64,000 bases of DNA from Syngnathus acus (Eukaryota; Chordata; Actinopteri; Syngnathiformes; Syngnathidae). Position 1 is the first letter of the stretch. Each line of letters begins with the position of its first letter. Of the stretch, positions 21,721 to 35,920 are shown one piece after another. Both the position numbers and the translations under genes were made by a program. The DNA lies in assembly GCF_901709675.1 (NCBI RefSeq), contig NC_051094.1, positions 8,736,501-8,800,500 on the forward strand, read 5' to 3'. The notes beneath the pieces are model-generated. The model ran no database searches. It saw nothing but the letters and a program-made list of their open reading frames with translations, and was not told the origin of the DNA.

Positions 21721-22906
21721 TGCTCCATGTTTTTAAGTGCCTCCAATAACACACTGACATAGCAACAGAGCACCACTGGGTGACAGCACAACCACAACTT
21801 CCATTTTTTAAATTATTCACAGGGCAAGTGAATGTAGCTATCTAGACAGGAATCTACAGTTCTTAAATAAGTTAAGTATGTCAGCCTTGCCTCACAAAAC
21901 ATTCACACATGATAAACACAAACACGATTGCAATATGACTGAATGGCTCATAGTCCAGAGTTGACACATTTATCAGATAATTAAAAAAGAAAACAAACAT
22001 TTTCCACAACTGCTGCAATGTCCAAAAATGGACATGGTGGTGAAATGTTGGTTTGCAGGGATTAGTCCAATATTCAGTCCTTCAACCGAGATCCAACAAG
22101 AGAAAGAGTTTACTAATTTACAGTAGCATATTAAAAAACAGGTGGGGGTGGGGTGCTGGTTTGAATTGCTTCTAATCTATAAAGAGAAATGGCCATTTGT
22201 CTTTGGCTTAAATCAACCCAACAAAGATTACAATGAGCAACAAATACAAGGCCCTTTACTGCACTTGCGGTAAATTGGCAAAGACGTCAGAATCCTCTAA
22301 AATGACTCCCAAAGGAATTAGAAACACATCCAGGCAAGTCGGCAGTTGGATCAAAAAACACTGACACGCACACATGGACTGGAGAAGAAAAACATGTCCA
22401 CACAAATGTTTTTAGTACATTCAAAAAATAGCAAAGGACATAATACTTAAAGCACTATGCTGAGTACAATTAGCTAGTTTGAGATTGATGTATTTTCATA
22501 AAAATTTACCGACGTTAGTGTGAGTAAGAAACACTGATGTGGATTTGAATGAGCAAGAAAATAAAGTGCTTCTATGAAGACAAAAATCCTCTTTCTGAAG
22601 TCCGGGGGAAAAAAATCACACCAAATATTAACAAAACAAACAAAACAAAAAAACACTACACGATTACGCTGTGCTAGAAAGACCAAAACATTATTTACAT
22701 TTTGGGTAATGCATCGCTTATCACCTACAGAGCAACATTTAAGTCACTGTCATTGGCTTTCGATCCAAACATGACGAAAAGTGATACCGCTATGACGCGT
22801 GTCACATCTGCTTAAGTAAATCCTTCCTGTGAAGAGAGGAACCAGTATCAGTGCTCCGGCAAGAACTCTCTCTGGTGCACTTCATGTACATGCAGGACAA
22901 TCACTT
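21721..22906 (-). other. Presumed rgmb 3' UTR
   Basis: AT-rich, with no coding frame of interest. It includes a poly-A/CAAAA run near 22630-22655. Confidence 0.45.
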
Positions 22907-25900
22907 TTACACAAAGCTGAGTGTACAAAGCAGAAGCAGAGTGAGCAGTTGCAAAGGTTGGGGGTAGTAGAAGGTGGAGGGGGCGGAGCCTCGGGGGTAG
23001 ATCCTCCATCTGTCTCTGTGCGGATGAAGACTCTCCATGTCTTTCTGGGCGCTGTATGCTGCCACGGTAAAGTTAGCGTCCCCTGTGGTAAGGAGGTCAA
23101 ACACACAGGAGTGGAAGTAAATGTCCTGAACCTCCAGCTGCTCCCGGCAGCGCTCCTTAGCAGCTTCCACAGTGAACGCCTGCCTGTCGCTTTGAGAGTA
23201 TAACTGTATCTGTGAGGAGTATCTGGGCTTGTGCAGATGCTGGAGCTGAAGGCCCACCGAAGGCGGCGATAGAGGCAGATGGCCGCTCTGATCGATGCGC
23301 TCCACTCTGGGGCAGCCGTTCAGACATAGCTGCAGGTCCTGAGTGGCATCGTAGGCCTGAGCCAGCTCTTCGGGGATCCGAACGGCCAGGGTCAGATAGC
23401 GACCAAGCTGTCGGACGATAACCGTGACGCCGATGTAGCCCGCGTGCAGTTCGATGTGGTGGCCCGGGCTGCGCTCTGAGATCCAAAGGGCCCTCACTTT
23501 CCCGGCGGCGCCGTCGGCCCCCATGGAGATGTGGATGGGGTCTCCGCTGCTGACCGTACCATCGTCGAAGGCGGCGGGTAGGTTGTCTGTGACCGCCTGG
23601 TAGACCCTTTGGTCGGTGCAACCCTCGTAGGGCTTGAAGATAACCGTGATCTATAAGGACACAAAGAGACCCGCATTAATCAAGTAAACTATAGTGACGG
23701 GTGCTGGAAAAATTATATTACACATTTATAATGAATAATATAATGAAAACACTTGGAAGTCAAAAATATTCTTTACCGTTAGGGATACCACTTGATGTCA
23801 ATTTTTTCAGACCAAAATCAGTCCATCCATCCATCCATTTTCTGAACCGCTTAGTCCCCACGGGGGTCGCGGGAGTGCTGGAGCCTATCCCAGCCGTCAT
23901 CGGGCAGTAGGCGGGGGACACCCTGAACCGGTTGCCAGCCAATCGCAGGGCACACAGAGACAAACAACCATTTGCACTCGCACTCACACCTAGGGACAAT
24001 TTGGAGTCTTCAATCGGCCTACCAAGCATGTTTATGGGATGTGGGAGGAAACCGGAGTGCCCGGAGAAAACCCACGCGGGCCCGGGGAGAACATGCAAAC
24101 TCCACACAGGGAGGGCCGGAGGTGGAATCGAACCCGCACCCTCCTAACTGTGAGGCGGACGTGCTACCCAGTGCGCCACCGAGCCGCCCCAAAATCAGTC
24201 CAAGTACTCAATTCTTAAGTAGACACCGAAACCGAGCACCGATACCACTAATTATTTTGACACAAAATGTTCCCCAAAACAATGATAGATATCCTAATAT
24301 AGCGAAATACCTATCTCATACTATTTAACTTGTTTCAATAAGTTCAATTATAGCTCTCTTAGCAACACATGCAGAGCTCAGATATCAACACACTTTATTG
24401 ACAGTGCAACATTTAAGAAATGTCTAAATGAGTTTTTAACAAGTTGCAATTTGACACAGCTATGCAAACATGCTGGCGCAAGCATGCATGCACACACTCC
24501 AACCCCCCCCCACACACACACACACTCACTCAGGACAGTGGAAGCAGCGGTGTGTGTACAAGGGTGTGGTGTGAGCACTGCAGCGAGCGCGAGTCCAGCA
24601 TCGTAGTTCCGGTGAATGGCGGCTTTGTTCACATGACAGCCATGAGGCATGAGCCCAGTCAGGCCATTAAGGCTGTGTGTTTGTGTGTGCGTGCAAGTGT
24701 GCGTGTGCGTATGTGCATTCACGTGTGTGTGTGTTTCTAATAATTGTGACTAATAACATGCCCCACCTCTGACACAAGGTCAGACCTTCATCTCCACAGT
24801 GCAGCAAGCATACTATTTGCTTTGTGTGTGGGTGGGTGTGCAACTCTATTTGCTTGTGTGGGTGTGTATGTGTTTGAATAACCAAAAATGTGCACGGACT
24901 AAAATAAAGAGGACAGAAAAATCAACATATCCTGTTAAAATCTCGACTGCTTAATTTGTGGATTTTAGTTATCATACGGGGGATAAAGGGCCGCAACTAC
25001 ACACTAAGTGCAAGGAGATGACGCACGGCAATAAACAGTGGATCCTTTCACACATATCATTCCATGCTATTAGAGGTCAGGCTATGCAGAGCCATTAACC
25101 ACGTTAGGTTTCACAACAGTGCTTCAGTCACAAGAGACGGTCACAAGACTGAGCTGTTGGTCGTACACTTGTGAGGTTGATCGGCCGAGACCCAGAGAGA
25201 GATACATTAAAGTAGAACAGAGTGATAAGTTGAGAGATGGTAAAAATTTTTTACCTATGACTACCATTTTCAATGTCAACAGGGGAGGAGGGGAGGGGCG
25301 GCAAAATAACACAAACATAAGATTTTTTGCCACCCTGAAGCGGTGGAGAGCTTGGAAAGGATTGGAGTTTTACACACTGCAGTCCACTGAAAATTCTATC
25401 ATTGCATGTTTATGGATTTCACTGGCGAGTAACATTGCACAGTGCAACTGCTAAGGTCAAACAGAACCAGGTCAAGGTCAAATTGTTACCACAAAGCTCT
25501 TATCAACTGTACAAAGTTTATTTTTATTGTTTTTATAACGTTTCTTTTTATTTGAGATATGAATGATTAACTGTCCTAAGTATAGTTAAAACCAAAAAAT
25601 AAAATACCAACCTTGATGATGACTGATAAGAACTCCAGACAGTCGGCTTAGAGATGCTTGTTAGTGTTTACAGTACGATACGAATAGCTTAACATGAAGA
25701 GTAGTCAAAGTTCCCTTTCAATAGTAAATTTCATTCATATTGTTGACTTGAGAAGTATGTCCTACATATAGTTAAAAAATCCTATGGTCATTATGTCCAA
25801 CCAGTCAGTCGAACCGTGTCAGTGTGCTCCTAATGGAATGCAAGCTAGATGAAATTCAACAAGCAGTCAAGATCAAATGAACTGTAGTGGTTGCTTGAAA

Positions 25901-28900
25901 CACCGACTTTCATCTCTTAAAACCCGTCAATGATTAACAAATTGCTTGTTTCTTACCTTATTGGTGGCTGTGGCAGAGGAGCCCGTGACCACTGGAACAT
26001 TGGTGACCTGAACCGACAGATAGTCATTATCGATGAGAGGCCACGCCCCCTCCACCTTGCAAGTCTGGAAGCTGTCCTTGAATGTCCTCAAGTGGGGGTC
26101 CCCGAACAGCCCGCAGAACAGGAATCCGGGCCTTGCGTGAGTGTGGCTGTGAGTGTGCGCGTGCGCATGGGCGTGTGTGTGCGCATGCTGAATGCGACTG
26201 TAGTAGTTGCACGGCTCGTGGTGGACCTCGGGTTGCGTCGAGGAAGTGGGGCCATCTCGGGAGCAGTTCCTCTGGCTCATTAAGTCCGAGATGCCCAGCA
26301 CGGCCGAGTGGAAGACCAGGTTGCCCCTGCAGGACTTTGCCGTCCTTTGCGTGCAGGCCTTGTAAGACCGCAAAGCTTTGCAAAATTCGACGTGAAAGTC
26401 ATCCACAGCCGGTGTGAGGTGAGAGGTCAGGGACACAAAGTCGGTGGTGCACTTCTGGATGCGACACTGAGGGCTGATCACCTGGCAATGACCTACAGAT
26501 GAAGGAGAGAAATATTATCAGTTATCAAGCTCCGGAAAAGCCGGCAGGTTGGTTTTAAGCCGAAATGGAAAGTTTAGGACACAACTAAGATGAGCGTTTG
26601 GAGCTGGCTTTGATCTTAAACTCACAAACTTCCCGGCTGGTTGCAATCTAATAAAAGAAAAGAACGAGCCGCCAACCGACTGCTCAGAACACTTGGATCA
26701 ATCAAGCCGAACCGCTTTGCAAGTGTAATAAAGACAAAGTGTAATAAAGCAAAGAGCAGCAAAAAGAAAAGATAAAGAATTGTTAAGACTACTTAAGACT
26801 GTAAAAGATAAGGCCACGTTTATCAGGAACCATAAAAAGCTACCACAAGTCCTCACCACATTGTGTGTGAAATACACAAGGCCTTGTGGCCTTCCATTAG
26901 CAGTAAGCACATTTTGATCAATTGAGATCTCGGGACTATATTTTACTTGCCAAATGGAAAATTTAGCCACACACACATTGGCGGGGGGATAACGACAGTG
27001 TGTGTCTGTGTGTGGCAGCGTGCGGTGTTCGAAGGGTGAAAAGGGGAGGGGGGAGGGGTCATATGGGATGAGAGAGGCATATTAATATCTGACTTTTATC
27101 ACCAAGAAATGCACAGGATTTTCTCTGAATTGTTGCTGTTCCCATTGTTTCATTTTGGATTGCGACACAAGTAAAACGGACGCTTTTGTAACGTTGGAGG
27201 GCGGATAGAGAGCAGATCTAATGCATCAGCCAAGGCATGCCTCGATTAGATTAGGCCAGAGAGGAGTGCAGTGGATGAGCAGCTGCGTGCACACATTTAG
27301 AGGCAAAAGAAAGAATGCACTCATTTAAACCTCATATGATAAGGCCAATAAGGAAAAATCTAAAATTGTTTCAGCTCAAGTCAACAAATTCCTCTGATGT
27401 CACACCATCACTTATCAATATTAGATCTGGCTTGGACAAAAACAGGCACACAAGCGTGCCTTTGTACACGTTTGTTTTTGGGGGGCATGAAGGAGCCTGG
27501 ACCACCATTTGGGGGCAGTAGTGCTCTGAATTTACAAAACGCTACGAGGGGACCCCATACTACTCACAACCCTTGGCTGTTCCATACCGACACCAGACCA
27601 GACACACAAACTGTATGGTGGCTGTCGGACACAGAGGACACATTGACCCTGACCGAATTAAGCTGACTTCTGTCCCCCGTGCGCAGGCGGTACTAAAATA
27701 CAGCTTGATATCTTATCAGCGCAGTTTTATTCTCTTTCACAAGGTATCATTATCAGTAGCAGTTGTAACACTAACAAAAGCACCCTTTCATCACCAGACC
27801 TGAGCAGAGTGATGGAGCAACACAAGAATCGAGTCCAATAAGAACAGAGTTCAAACCAGATGTAAATAAATGCTCAAATGTTTTTGCTATGATGAGTAAC
27901 AACTGTTCTGCTGCACTTGGAATGTAAACTGTGCTCTGGTTTGTGCTTCTACATTGGTCGTGCTCCAGAAAACTGGCATGCCTGAAACACTCGTCCTCAA
28001 ATTTGCCCCCTTGTCTGACTGGTATAGGAATGTTTTGTGTGTGTGTGTGTTAGGATTGATGTCGATGATTTCCGGCAAACGAGCGACCAATCAAATGTGT
28101 GACGTCATCGGATAGTGTTGATATGCATTGACTGATCTGGATTGATTTAGGTTCTGTTTAAGCCTTTCAAAAAAATAAGTAAATAAAAATTCCACTAATT
28201 CCACAGCAACTGTGAGTAATCTGATGCTATTTATAAAAAAAAATGAAAACGACACGCAACATAAACTGACAATGGAATATTTTATTTTTTTCCTCTGGGC
28301 ATGTGACTTTTAATTCTGAGAAGATGAGATTTGTTTATGAGAAGGTCCGTTATGTGCTCTCCCTATTTTATCACAAGAGTGAAGCCATCAACAGACCACA
28401 GTGTGCATCTTCGCCCTCAGTGCAATTCCACTATGCTTGAGGGGAAAACTGTCTTTTTGTGGTACTGTGTGTCAGGGTGAATAAAAAAAAATAAAGTTAC
28501 TATCTCCTAAAATAATAGAGAGAAGTTTATGAGGACTATTCGCACAAGTGTAAGCCTGGTGTGCTGTACGCCCAAGGGTGAGTAGAAACAATAAAACAAT
28601 ATAATAGCAATATTTTGCTTTCTTGTTTACTCCATTGCCTCTCCAGGCTGCTGCTATCATCTCAGAGCTTCAACGCCTTTTGCTCAATCACCGCCACTCT
28701 CTGCTGTTGTTGGTGTTCCCACCCCAAGTAATTAGCCGCCCTCAGCAATATTTCAGCCGGCAGCCGGGCCTCCCGCATTCCCCACATGGCTTCTCTGCAA
28801 ACACACCGGGGTCAAAAGATCCATGATGTGAATCTCCGCGGCTTGGTTTTAAGCTTTCTTTTGTCTCCCGATATGGAAGCCTCCAACCACTTTGATCCCT

Positions 28901-30421
28901 GGAGATCCGACAGGGATCTTCAGGCATGATCTCGCAGCCCAAGTGCTTATTGATCACCTTGTTGTGCACGCTCTCTCTCTCTCCCTCTCTCACCCTGAGC
29001 TCGGATCACACAAACAGCCCTCGGAGCAGAAGCTGCAACACTTTACAGAAACTCACAACAGCATGCACCCTCCTTGACAAGAAAGTCAGGAGTGCGAACA
29101 CAAGATTCCGACATTCCTGTCCGCCTGTCCAAACAAACACATGGCAATGTCGTTCGCAAGACTAGCGGTGAGAAGTGTGTCTCAGGAACGACTCGTACAA
29201 GTTAATACAAATCAGTGCTCTGTTTGCCAAATGAATGATAGGTATTCTTTCGAGGTGAGACTGAGGGGTGCCTGGAAGGTTAGTTTTAATGGCAAGTGTG
29301 TCTGTTTTTTTCCCACCAAGTTGTGTGCAGAGGTGCTTTTGTGCCGCTGCCTTGGTTGTGTTAAACTAATTACTGAAGGTGTGACAGCTTCACAGACATC
29401 CAACCCCCTGCGCACGCACAATAACATACACAGACAGACACACTTTTGAACAGTGGCTCCATAAAGAGAGTCTGCTTTTTGTACCAAATAAATATAGATT
29501 TGTTCTCCAGGATAAAACAATCCAGATATGTGACACTTTATGAACCGTTATCTTTCAGTGAGCACACCTCATTTACATTCAGTGATGTGTTTCTCTTGCT
29601 GCTCAATTTAAAAGACAGTTATGTTAATTACATGCATTTGACATTAGCTGAAATATTAAATTGAGGCTAACGTGAACTGCACTCAACTTTTACTGTGAAG
29701 ATATCCCCACTAGAGATGTCTATTATGGAATGCAGTATTGTTGTCTATATAGAAGTGCAAATATTTGTTCATGTTTATATTAACTGTAATTATTATTGTA
29801 ATGTTATTCTAAAGACAGCGATAGATGCCATTTGTTAGTAAGGTACTGATAAAGGCTGGATCTATGCTTTTCAACTCCATTATATGGATTTAACTTTTAT
29901 TATGAGCAGTCCAGCGTAGAGGCTTTGCTATTCATTAAGCTGCAGTAAACACCATAAAACAAGGTTTTACTTGTATAAAGAGACTCATAACTGCTTACAT
30001 TCTTATTGATAGCAGCTATATGCACATGTGCAGAAGCAATGAGCCTCCCCTACTCTCGCAGCCATAGACAGGAGGAGAATGACGACCCCAGAGAGAGGAG
30101 CATGCAGAAACTCGATCCGGGCTGGGGCTGCCGCACTGCCGCTATAAACAGAGCCAATGTCAAGCAGGCGTGGGCCCAACACAAAGAAGAATAAAAGGGT
30201 CTAAAACGCGATAACAGCACGTATGGTCATTGTAATATGCGTTCTGTAAGCTGAGAGTGATTTAAAAAAAAAAAAAAAAAAAAAGTGCCAGCGGTGTATC
30301 TACCTATGCGCGAAGCGGAGGTCAGAGCGATGATCAGCAGCAGCAGTGGCCGGAAGCGGCGCACCAGAGACGGGGTGGCGAGGCGCTCAGCCCCGCTGCA
30401 GCAGCATCCAGCTCTCCCCAT
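22907..30421 (-). CDS. rgmb: Repulsive guidance molecule B (BMP co-receptor), complete
   Basis: GPI-anchored BMP co-receptor and neogenin ligand (DRAGON). Exons (minus strand): 30421-30304, 26492-25957, 23650-22907, giving 465 aa. Exon 1 encodes the signal peptide, with hydrophobic core [14 protein letters not shown]. The start is the only ATG in frame upstream of it; a longer open frame begins at a non-ATG. Exon 2 begins [14 protein letters not shown], the Cys-rich N-domain, and contains the autoproteolysis site FGDPH (Asp171-Pro172), so the precursor should be cut into two disulphide-linked parts. Exon 3 carries the rest of the partial von Willebrand D domain, with [22 protein letters not shown]-terminal hydrophobic segment ending in [13 protein letters not shown] is the GPI signal. 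Oddity: residues 142-158 alternate His with Ala, Thr or Ser, encoded by a dinucleotide-like repeat. Neighbours: convergent with the ptcra-like gene, divergent from riok2 across 28 kb. Confidence 0.96.
23812..24202 (-). mobile_element. Full-length tRNA-derived SINE with 14-bp target duplication
   Basis: On the minus strand the 5' end is tRNA-like. It has an A-box-like tggcgcactgg (24168-24178), a perfect B box ggttcgattcc (24124-24134) and the cctcacagttaggagg stem. The long body includes ctggagcctatcccagc-type sequence, and the tail is (atgg)n at 23825-23840. The 14-mer ccaaaatcagtcca occurs on both sides, at 23812-23825 and 24189-24202, as a target-site duplication. It lies in rgmb intron 2. 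This family is very common in teleosts. Confidence 0.85.
24203..25956 (-). other. rgmb intron 2, remainder
   Basis: Contains CA/TG-rich stretches (24484-24530, 24672-24740, 24823-24870) and a poly-T/AT-rich run near 25510-25560. No exon-like frame was found. Confidence 0.5.
26131..26187 (-). repeat. In-frame microsatellite encoding a His-alternating tract in rgmb
   Basis: A degenerate (GT/GC)n run on the plus strand lies inside rgmb exon 2. In frame on the minus strand it encodes His at nine alternate positions (142 to 158) separated by Ala, Thr or Ser. It sits just before the [11 protein letters not shown] cleavage region. The length divides by three, so the frame is intact. Confidence 0.8.
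26493..30303 (-). other. rgmb intron 1
   Basis: A 3.8-kb intron between the signal-peptide exon and the N-domain exon. It contains short TG runs (26996-27014, 28037-28051), a poly-A tract at 30262-30283 next to the exon 1 donor, and otherwise unique-looking DNA. No additional exon is supported. Confidence 0.6.
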
Positions 30422-31015
30422 CCCCGTCCATGCAGGGCAAGGAAGGGGGAGAGGACAGAGCTCCAAAAGGCGAGGGAAAGTGATGGTCAGGCCTTGGGAC
30501 GACTACTTCTTCTTCCTCCTCTTCTTCTTCTTCTTCTTCTTCTTCCCCACTCTTCTCTCCTTGTTCTCCTCCACGGGTGAGCAGGGGCATTAAAGCACTT
30601 CCACTCCACGGAATAAAGGGCGGAGGTGCACAAGGAGAGCCGAGAAGAGGAGAAAGTATGTCTGTCAGCGAGAGTGGGCACACTTTCACTTGTTCCCGCA
30701 TCCACACTTGCAGTGACACGTGTGATTTCAGCGCACCACTGGAACTGCTTCCTTTTCGCGATCGTTCGCTACTTGACGGACTCCAAACCCGCACAATCTC
30801 ATCTCAGTTTCTCTCTGCATGATCTCTCCTCCTCCTCCTCCACTCCTCCCCCTTCACTTTCTCCTCCTCCTCCCAAAAAATCAATAGAGCCTCAAGTGAG
30901 CCCTGCTGGCGGGAATCAGAGCGAGGGAGAGGTAGAGAGAGGGTGGGGGGGGCAGAGAGAGAGAGAGACCTTTGAACTTTACAAATATTTATCAGCTCAA
31001 GGTATGCAAAATTAA
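30422..31015 (-). promoter_or_regulatory. rgmb 5' UTR and promoter region with purine/pyrimidine tracts
   Basis: Upstream of the rgmb start codon lie a (CTT)n-type tract at about 30506-30546, CTCCTC-rich DNA at about 30825-30875, and a (GA)n run at about 30947-30970. The region is GC-richer than the DNA beyond it. Polypurine/polypyrimidine tracts of this kind are common at developmental-gene promoters. The transcription start is not identifiable by eye. Confidence 0.45.
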
Positions 31016-31973
<958 letters not shown>

Positions 31974-32780
31974 TGGCTACAGCAATGCGGGGAATCTGTT
32001 CTTCTCCCCCCTCAAACAAACCAGCCATGATGCGGCATGATGACACGTGACTGATTGATTGACGATTTTGAAATACATTAGGGGTGTAACAAAAAAAATT
32101 GAATCGAAAAATCGGTTTTGATTTAAAAGATATGACTTCATCGAATCAAGCGGAGTTGAACCATTATGCGTTTTGAGATACATATCGAATCATTTTTAAT
32201 TGGAAAGCTTTACACTGAGGTTATTTTAGTTAACAAAACCCAACAAAATGAGTACAACTGAAATTGAAAAAAATATTTTGTTGATGAAATAATAATAAAA
32301 TATTAAAATAATAAAGAAAAAATTAACTCGATAAAACTAACTGAAAGATTTGACAAAACAATTTCTATGTGGTGTGAATTGTTGGTTATCATAGATCTAC
32401 TGGGTCCTAATTTTTGCGACAGCTTGACAGAGGGTAAGTATCTCCTTGTTCCGCCTTATTATCCAAACAAAGGCTCTTCACATCTTGAGCAAGATTATTC
32501 TTTGAAACACTTACTGATAGACTAAGTAGTTATTACTTTGACTCGAGAAAGTGTTTCTTGGAATGACCATGACAGCATTTATCCACTTAAGATGTGTTAC
32601 CTGAGGGAAGATGAGCTCAGAGATCATCACCAAATTCAAAGTGAATAAAAGTATTATTTGTCTGTCTCGGTAATCCTCAATGGCTTTAAATTAGACTTGG
32701 CCACCATAGTCGTTTTGTTTTTTAAATCTAGAGAGGCTATGGTTGAGTCATGAGGACACTAGCTTGGAATTGTCCCTTTA
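31974..32780. other. Intergenic DNA with possible degenerate AT-rich repeat
   Basis: The stretch at about 32079-32360 (ggggtgtaacaa..., then ...tagttaacaaaac...) resembles AT-rich dispersed fish repeats, but I cannot define ends or inverted repeats. The rest is unremarkable. Confidence 0.3.
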
Positions 32781-33110
32781 GAATAGAATAGAATAGAATA
32801 GAATAGAATAGAATAGAATGCCCTTTATTGTCATTTTACAACTTAGTTGTACAACGAAATTCAGACAGCTGCTCCCTTCCTAGTGCAAACGTACAAAATT
32901 TACAAAAGTATAAAAGTGAAAGATCTTATTTACAGTATAGCTATTAGTCTAAGAATGAAGGTTAAAAAATCTTATTTACAGTATGTTCAATGTGGGTATA
33001 TGTATTAACATGAATGAGGTTTGTACAGAAAGTAAAAAATAAATAGTTATTGCACATAGTTTTTAAAGGAGTGTCGGTGTTGTATTATAGCTGGTGTTGC
33101 AGCTGCAATC
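32781..33110 (-). mobile_element. LINE 3' end with (GAATA)n tail, minus orientation
   Basis: Eight GAATA-type units (32781-32819) precede ccctttattgtcattttac and ttgtacaacgaaattcagac. On the minus strand this reads as the known fish LINE 3' end: ...aatttcgttgtacaac..., then acaataaaggg, then a pentamer tail. No coding part remains. The inner boundary near 33110 is uncertain. Confidence 0.65.
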
Positions 33111-35739
33111 GAATGGCAAGAAGACAAACTCCACAAAACTACATTCAAAGCCAGAATAAAATGATGTATGTGCATTTTTGTATATAGTTTTGGAATTCAT
33201 CTATTTGATGACGTAGCTATGGCTACGGCTTCAACCAACCACCAAATGCTTCGCTTCATGCTTCTGACAGCAGATAACCAAAAGGAGCACCACATTCCCT
33301 CAAAGCTTGGACAAACTAGCCACAAAACAGGATAAAGATCAACGTACAAGTGTTCTAAACTCTCGCACTAGTCCAACTACCCTTTCCTCCATTATCCGCA
33401 AATTAACTTCTCCCGTCATCTTTTCTTCCTTTGTGTGAAATCTGAAACATTCACAGCCCTCCATGATGGCCTAACAAGAAAGCTTGTGTTTCCTCTCACA
33501 CGCACACACAGAGCAGAGCAGTGAGCCGGAAACAGCTGAAGGGTAGATGAGGATCATGAGGTTGCCGTTTGGTTTGGGTCAGTGTTTTGCAGCTGCAAGA
33601 CAAAGATGCCATTAAAACCATCCCTTGAGGCCCTCGGCGTGTTGAACAAACATTACATTTGATAAGCCGATGCCTTGTGATTCCATCAGTTCCCACTTTG
33701 GAATATAGGAGCACTCTTGTATGACTTTTGTCGTGATGTTCCCAAGACTGGGACCATTTTTTTGAGTGTGTACAGTCAATATGATAATGAAATAATTGTC
33801 AAGCGTTCATACAGTGTCCCTCTTTGTGTGTGACATGACACACATCCAATTCATCCATTTTAAATAGTGCCTGTTGTCAATGATCCATATTTTCCATATG
33901 AGTTTGATCAATGGTGTGGTATGTATGATATCATAAAATTGCGGGTTTCTTTTTTTCTTCAGGACAGGCCATGTGGAATTATCCAATCCATTCCACTCAA
34001 TCATATTGACAGTGTCCTTATTACTAAAATTCACAAGATTAAATCTTTTCTAAAAACGTACAAATTCAATACAATTGATAAATTACAATTCAGGAATATG
34101 CACTGTTATAGTCAATGTTTTTGTTTCTTTCTTTTTTTACAAACCCAAGATATTCTTCAGAAAACATGGACATGCAAATTCCTGCCTTATACATACACAC
34201 ATGCACACAAATACACGTGTCTCTGTTGATCCCTGCTCCACACATGCGTTCACTTTTAAGCTTTACACATTGTTTATGCTACAGCTGGTCCATTTCCTGC
34301 GGTGCCACCCTCATCTTCTGTTTGGAATCACAACCACTTGAATACGCACAGCAGAGGTACAACAAAATGACAGATGCTGACACTTGTGTGTGTGTTTGTG
34401 TGTGTCAGTGTGGAAGATGCCAAACCCAGGTGAGTCCCCCTCCTACCCCCAAACATTCCAGCATCCCACACAGTGACAGATAGAGCGAAAAAGTGAGTGA
34501 GATCTTTCTCGCCTACATCCAGCTGTGAGAGCTTCCCTCTCTCCTCCTCCCCCCCTCCCTCCCCCTTGGGATAGAGAGCTCACACGACGGCAGATGGGCG
34601 GAATGCATAATGCATAGACTATTTGGGGGGGGGCTGGGAGGGTGTGTACAGTCTTTGGGGAGTGGGCTGTGCAATGGTTATAGATCTAATGGGCGTGCGC
34701 TCTTCCATTCCCATTTGAAGTGCAAAAAGCCAAATGAGTGTGAAGTGTTTCATTACTCATGCTCGGCGCGCTCCATGCACAACATCTCACTGCAGTCACA
34801 ACTTTTGAAGGACATTTAAGGCGGGCGCTTATAGGAATCTTTTGTTGTCGACAGACGTGCTCCTTCTGCCTCCCTGCTCGTGTAAAGCCGCTTTATTTCC
34901 CTAATTGCTCTGATTACTGCAAGATGAGGCCTATGTATCATAATGCCGTGTAATTAGTACTCAGTTGTGAACTAACAAGGCTTCCTCAGGCATTGGTAAT
35001 GGATTTAAGATAGACAAGCTGAGCTGAGGCATGACTAATACAGCAGGGTCGTATAATTAATACCTCCGCCTCTGCCCATGGAGTTCCCAGACACATTCAG
35101 ATGCAATACTTCACTTCTGGGTTTTTGTGAATTGTTAAAATCACACAGTCGATAGAAATGTGCGCGTCAGATAATGAGGATACAATTGACAAATCCACAC
35201 GTTGGCTTATACAAACGTCAATACAGGAAGAATAAGGAGAGAGGGGAAAATAATAAAAGAACAATGAAGACAAGACAGAACAAGAGAGAGCTGGCAGGTA
35301 GCGCTTCTCTGGAGATTCATTAGGCTTGACAGAAATGCCGGCTGTGAATATGCCGGCATAGCAAGAAACACAAGCACACACACACACACACACGTGCATG
35401 ATGGCAGCTCGGTGCAGGTGTACGAAGCTCTCATCTGTTGACAGGTTGGAATAGAAGCGCCAAGAAGATAGTATGGGCGGATTTGGAGTCCCGCTGAGAA
35501 GACAGCTCGCTGTGCGTCTCCAAATAGCTACGGTGGGAATTAACATATTCTGAGTGGCATTAAGTTCTGCCTGTCATGGCACACAAGCCTCTCAAATGAT
35601 GACTGAAATATTTATTTAGTGTTGGAAAAATGTTTCCAAACGGCTTAAATATTAAACCAGCTTGCCCGACTTCAAGAAATAATGACGTGGCCGTGCGTCT
35701 TTGTGCTATAAACGATTTGTGTATCTCGTAAAACTGGAA
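33111..35739. other. Intergenic DNA between rgmb and riok2, part 1
   Basis: No gene supported. The stretch 34905-35090 is rich in TAATTA/TAATAC-type AT cores within otherwise balanced sequence, as often seen in conserved developmental enhancers, but I cannot test conservation. Short CA/TG runs occur near 34386-34410 and 35371-35393. Confidence 0.35.
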
Positions 35740-35756
35740 CATGTATGTATGTGTGT

Positions 35757-35815
<59 letters not shown>

Positions 35816-35851
35816 CACGCGTGTGTGTGTAAATATACGTATATATATACG

Positions 35852-35917
<66 letters not shown>
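35740..35917. repeat. Compound microsatellite (TG)n-(CG)n-(TA)n-(GA)n
   Basis: A TG run (35751-35802) passes through gcgcgcgcgtgtgcacgcg into tatacgtatatata blocks and then a pure AG run (35871-35916). Alternating purine-pyrimidine DNA next to a polypurine tract is prone to Z-DNA, cruciform and triplex structures. Confidence 0.93.

Positions 35918-35920
<3 letters not shown>

Noticed and set aside
23157-23621. 154-residue Arg-rich minus-strand frame
   Set aside because: It is another reading frame of rgmb exon 3; the rgmb frame has the conserved vWD-domain residues.
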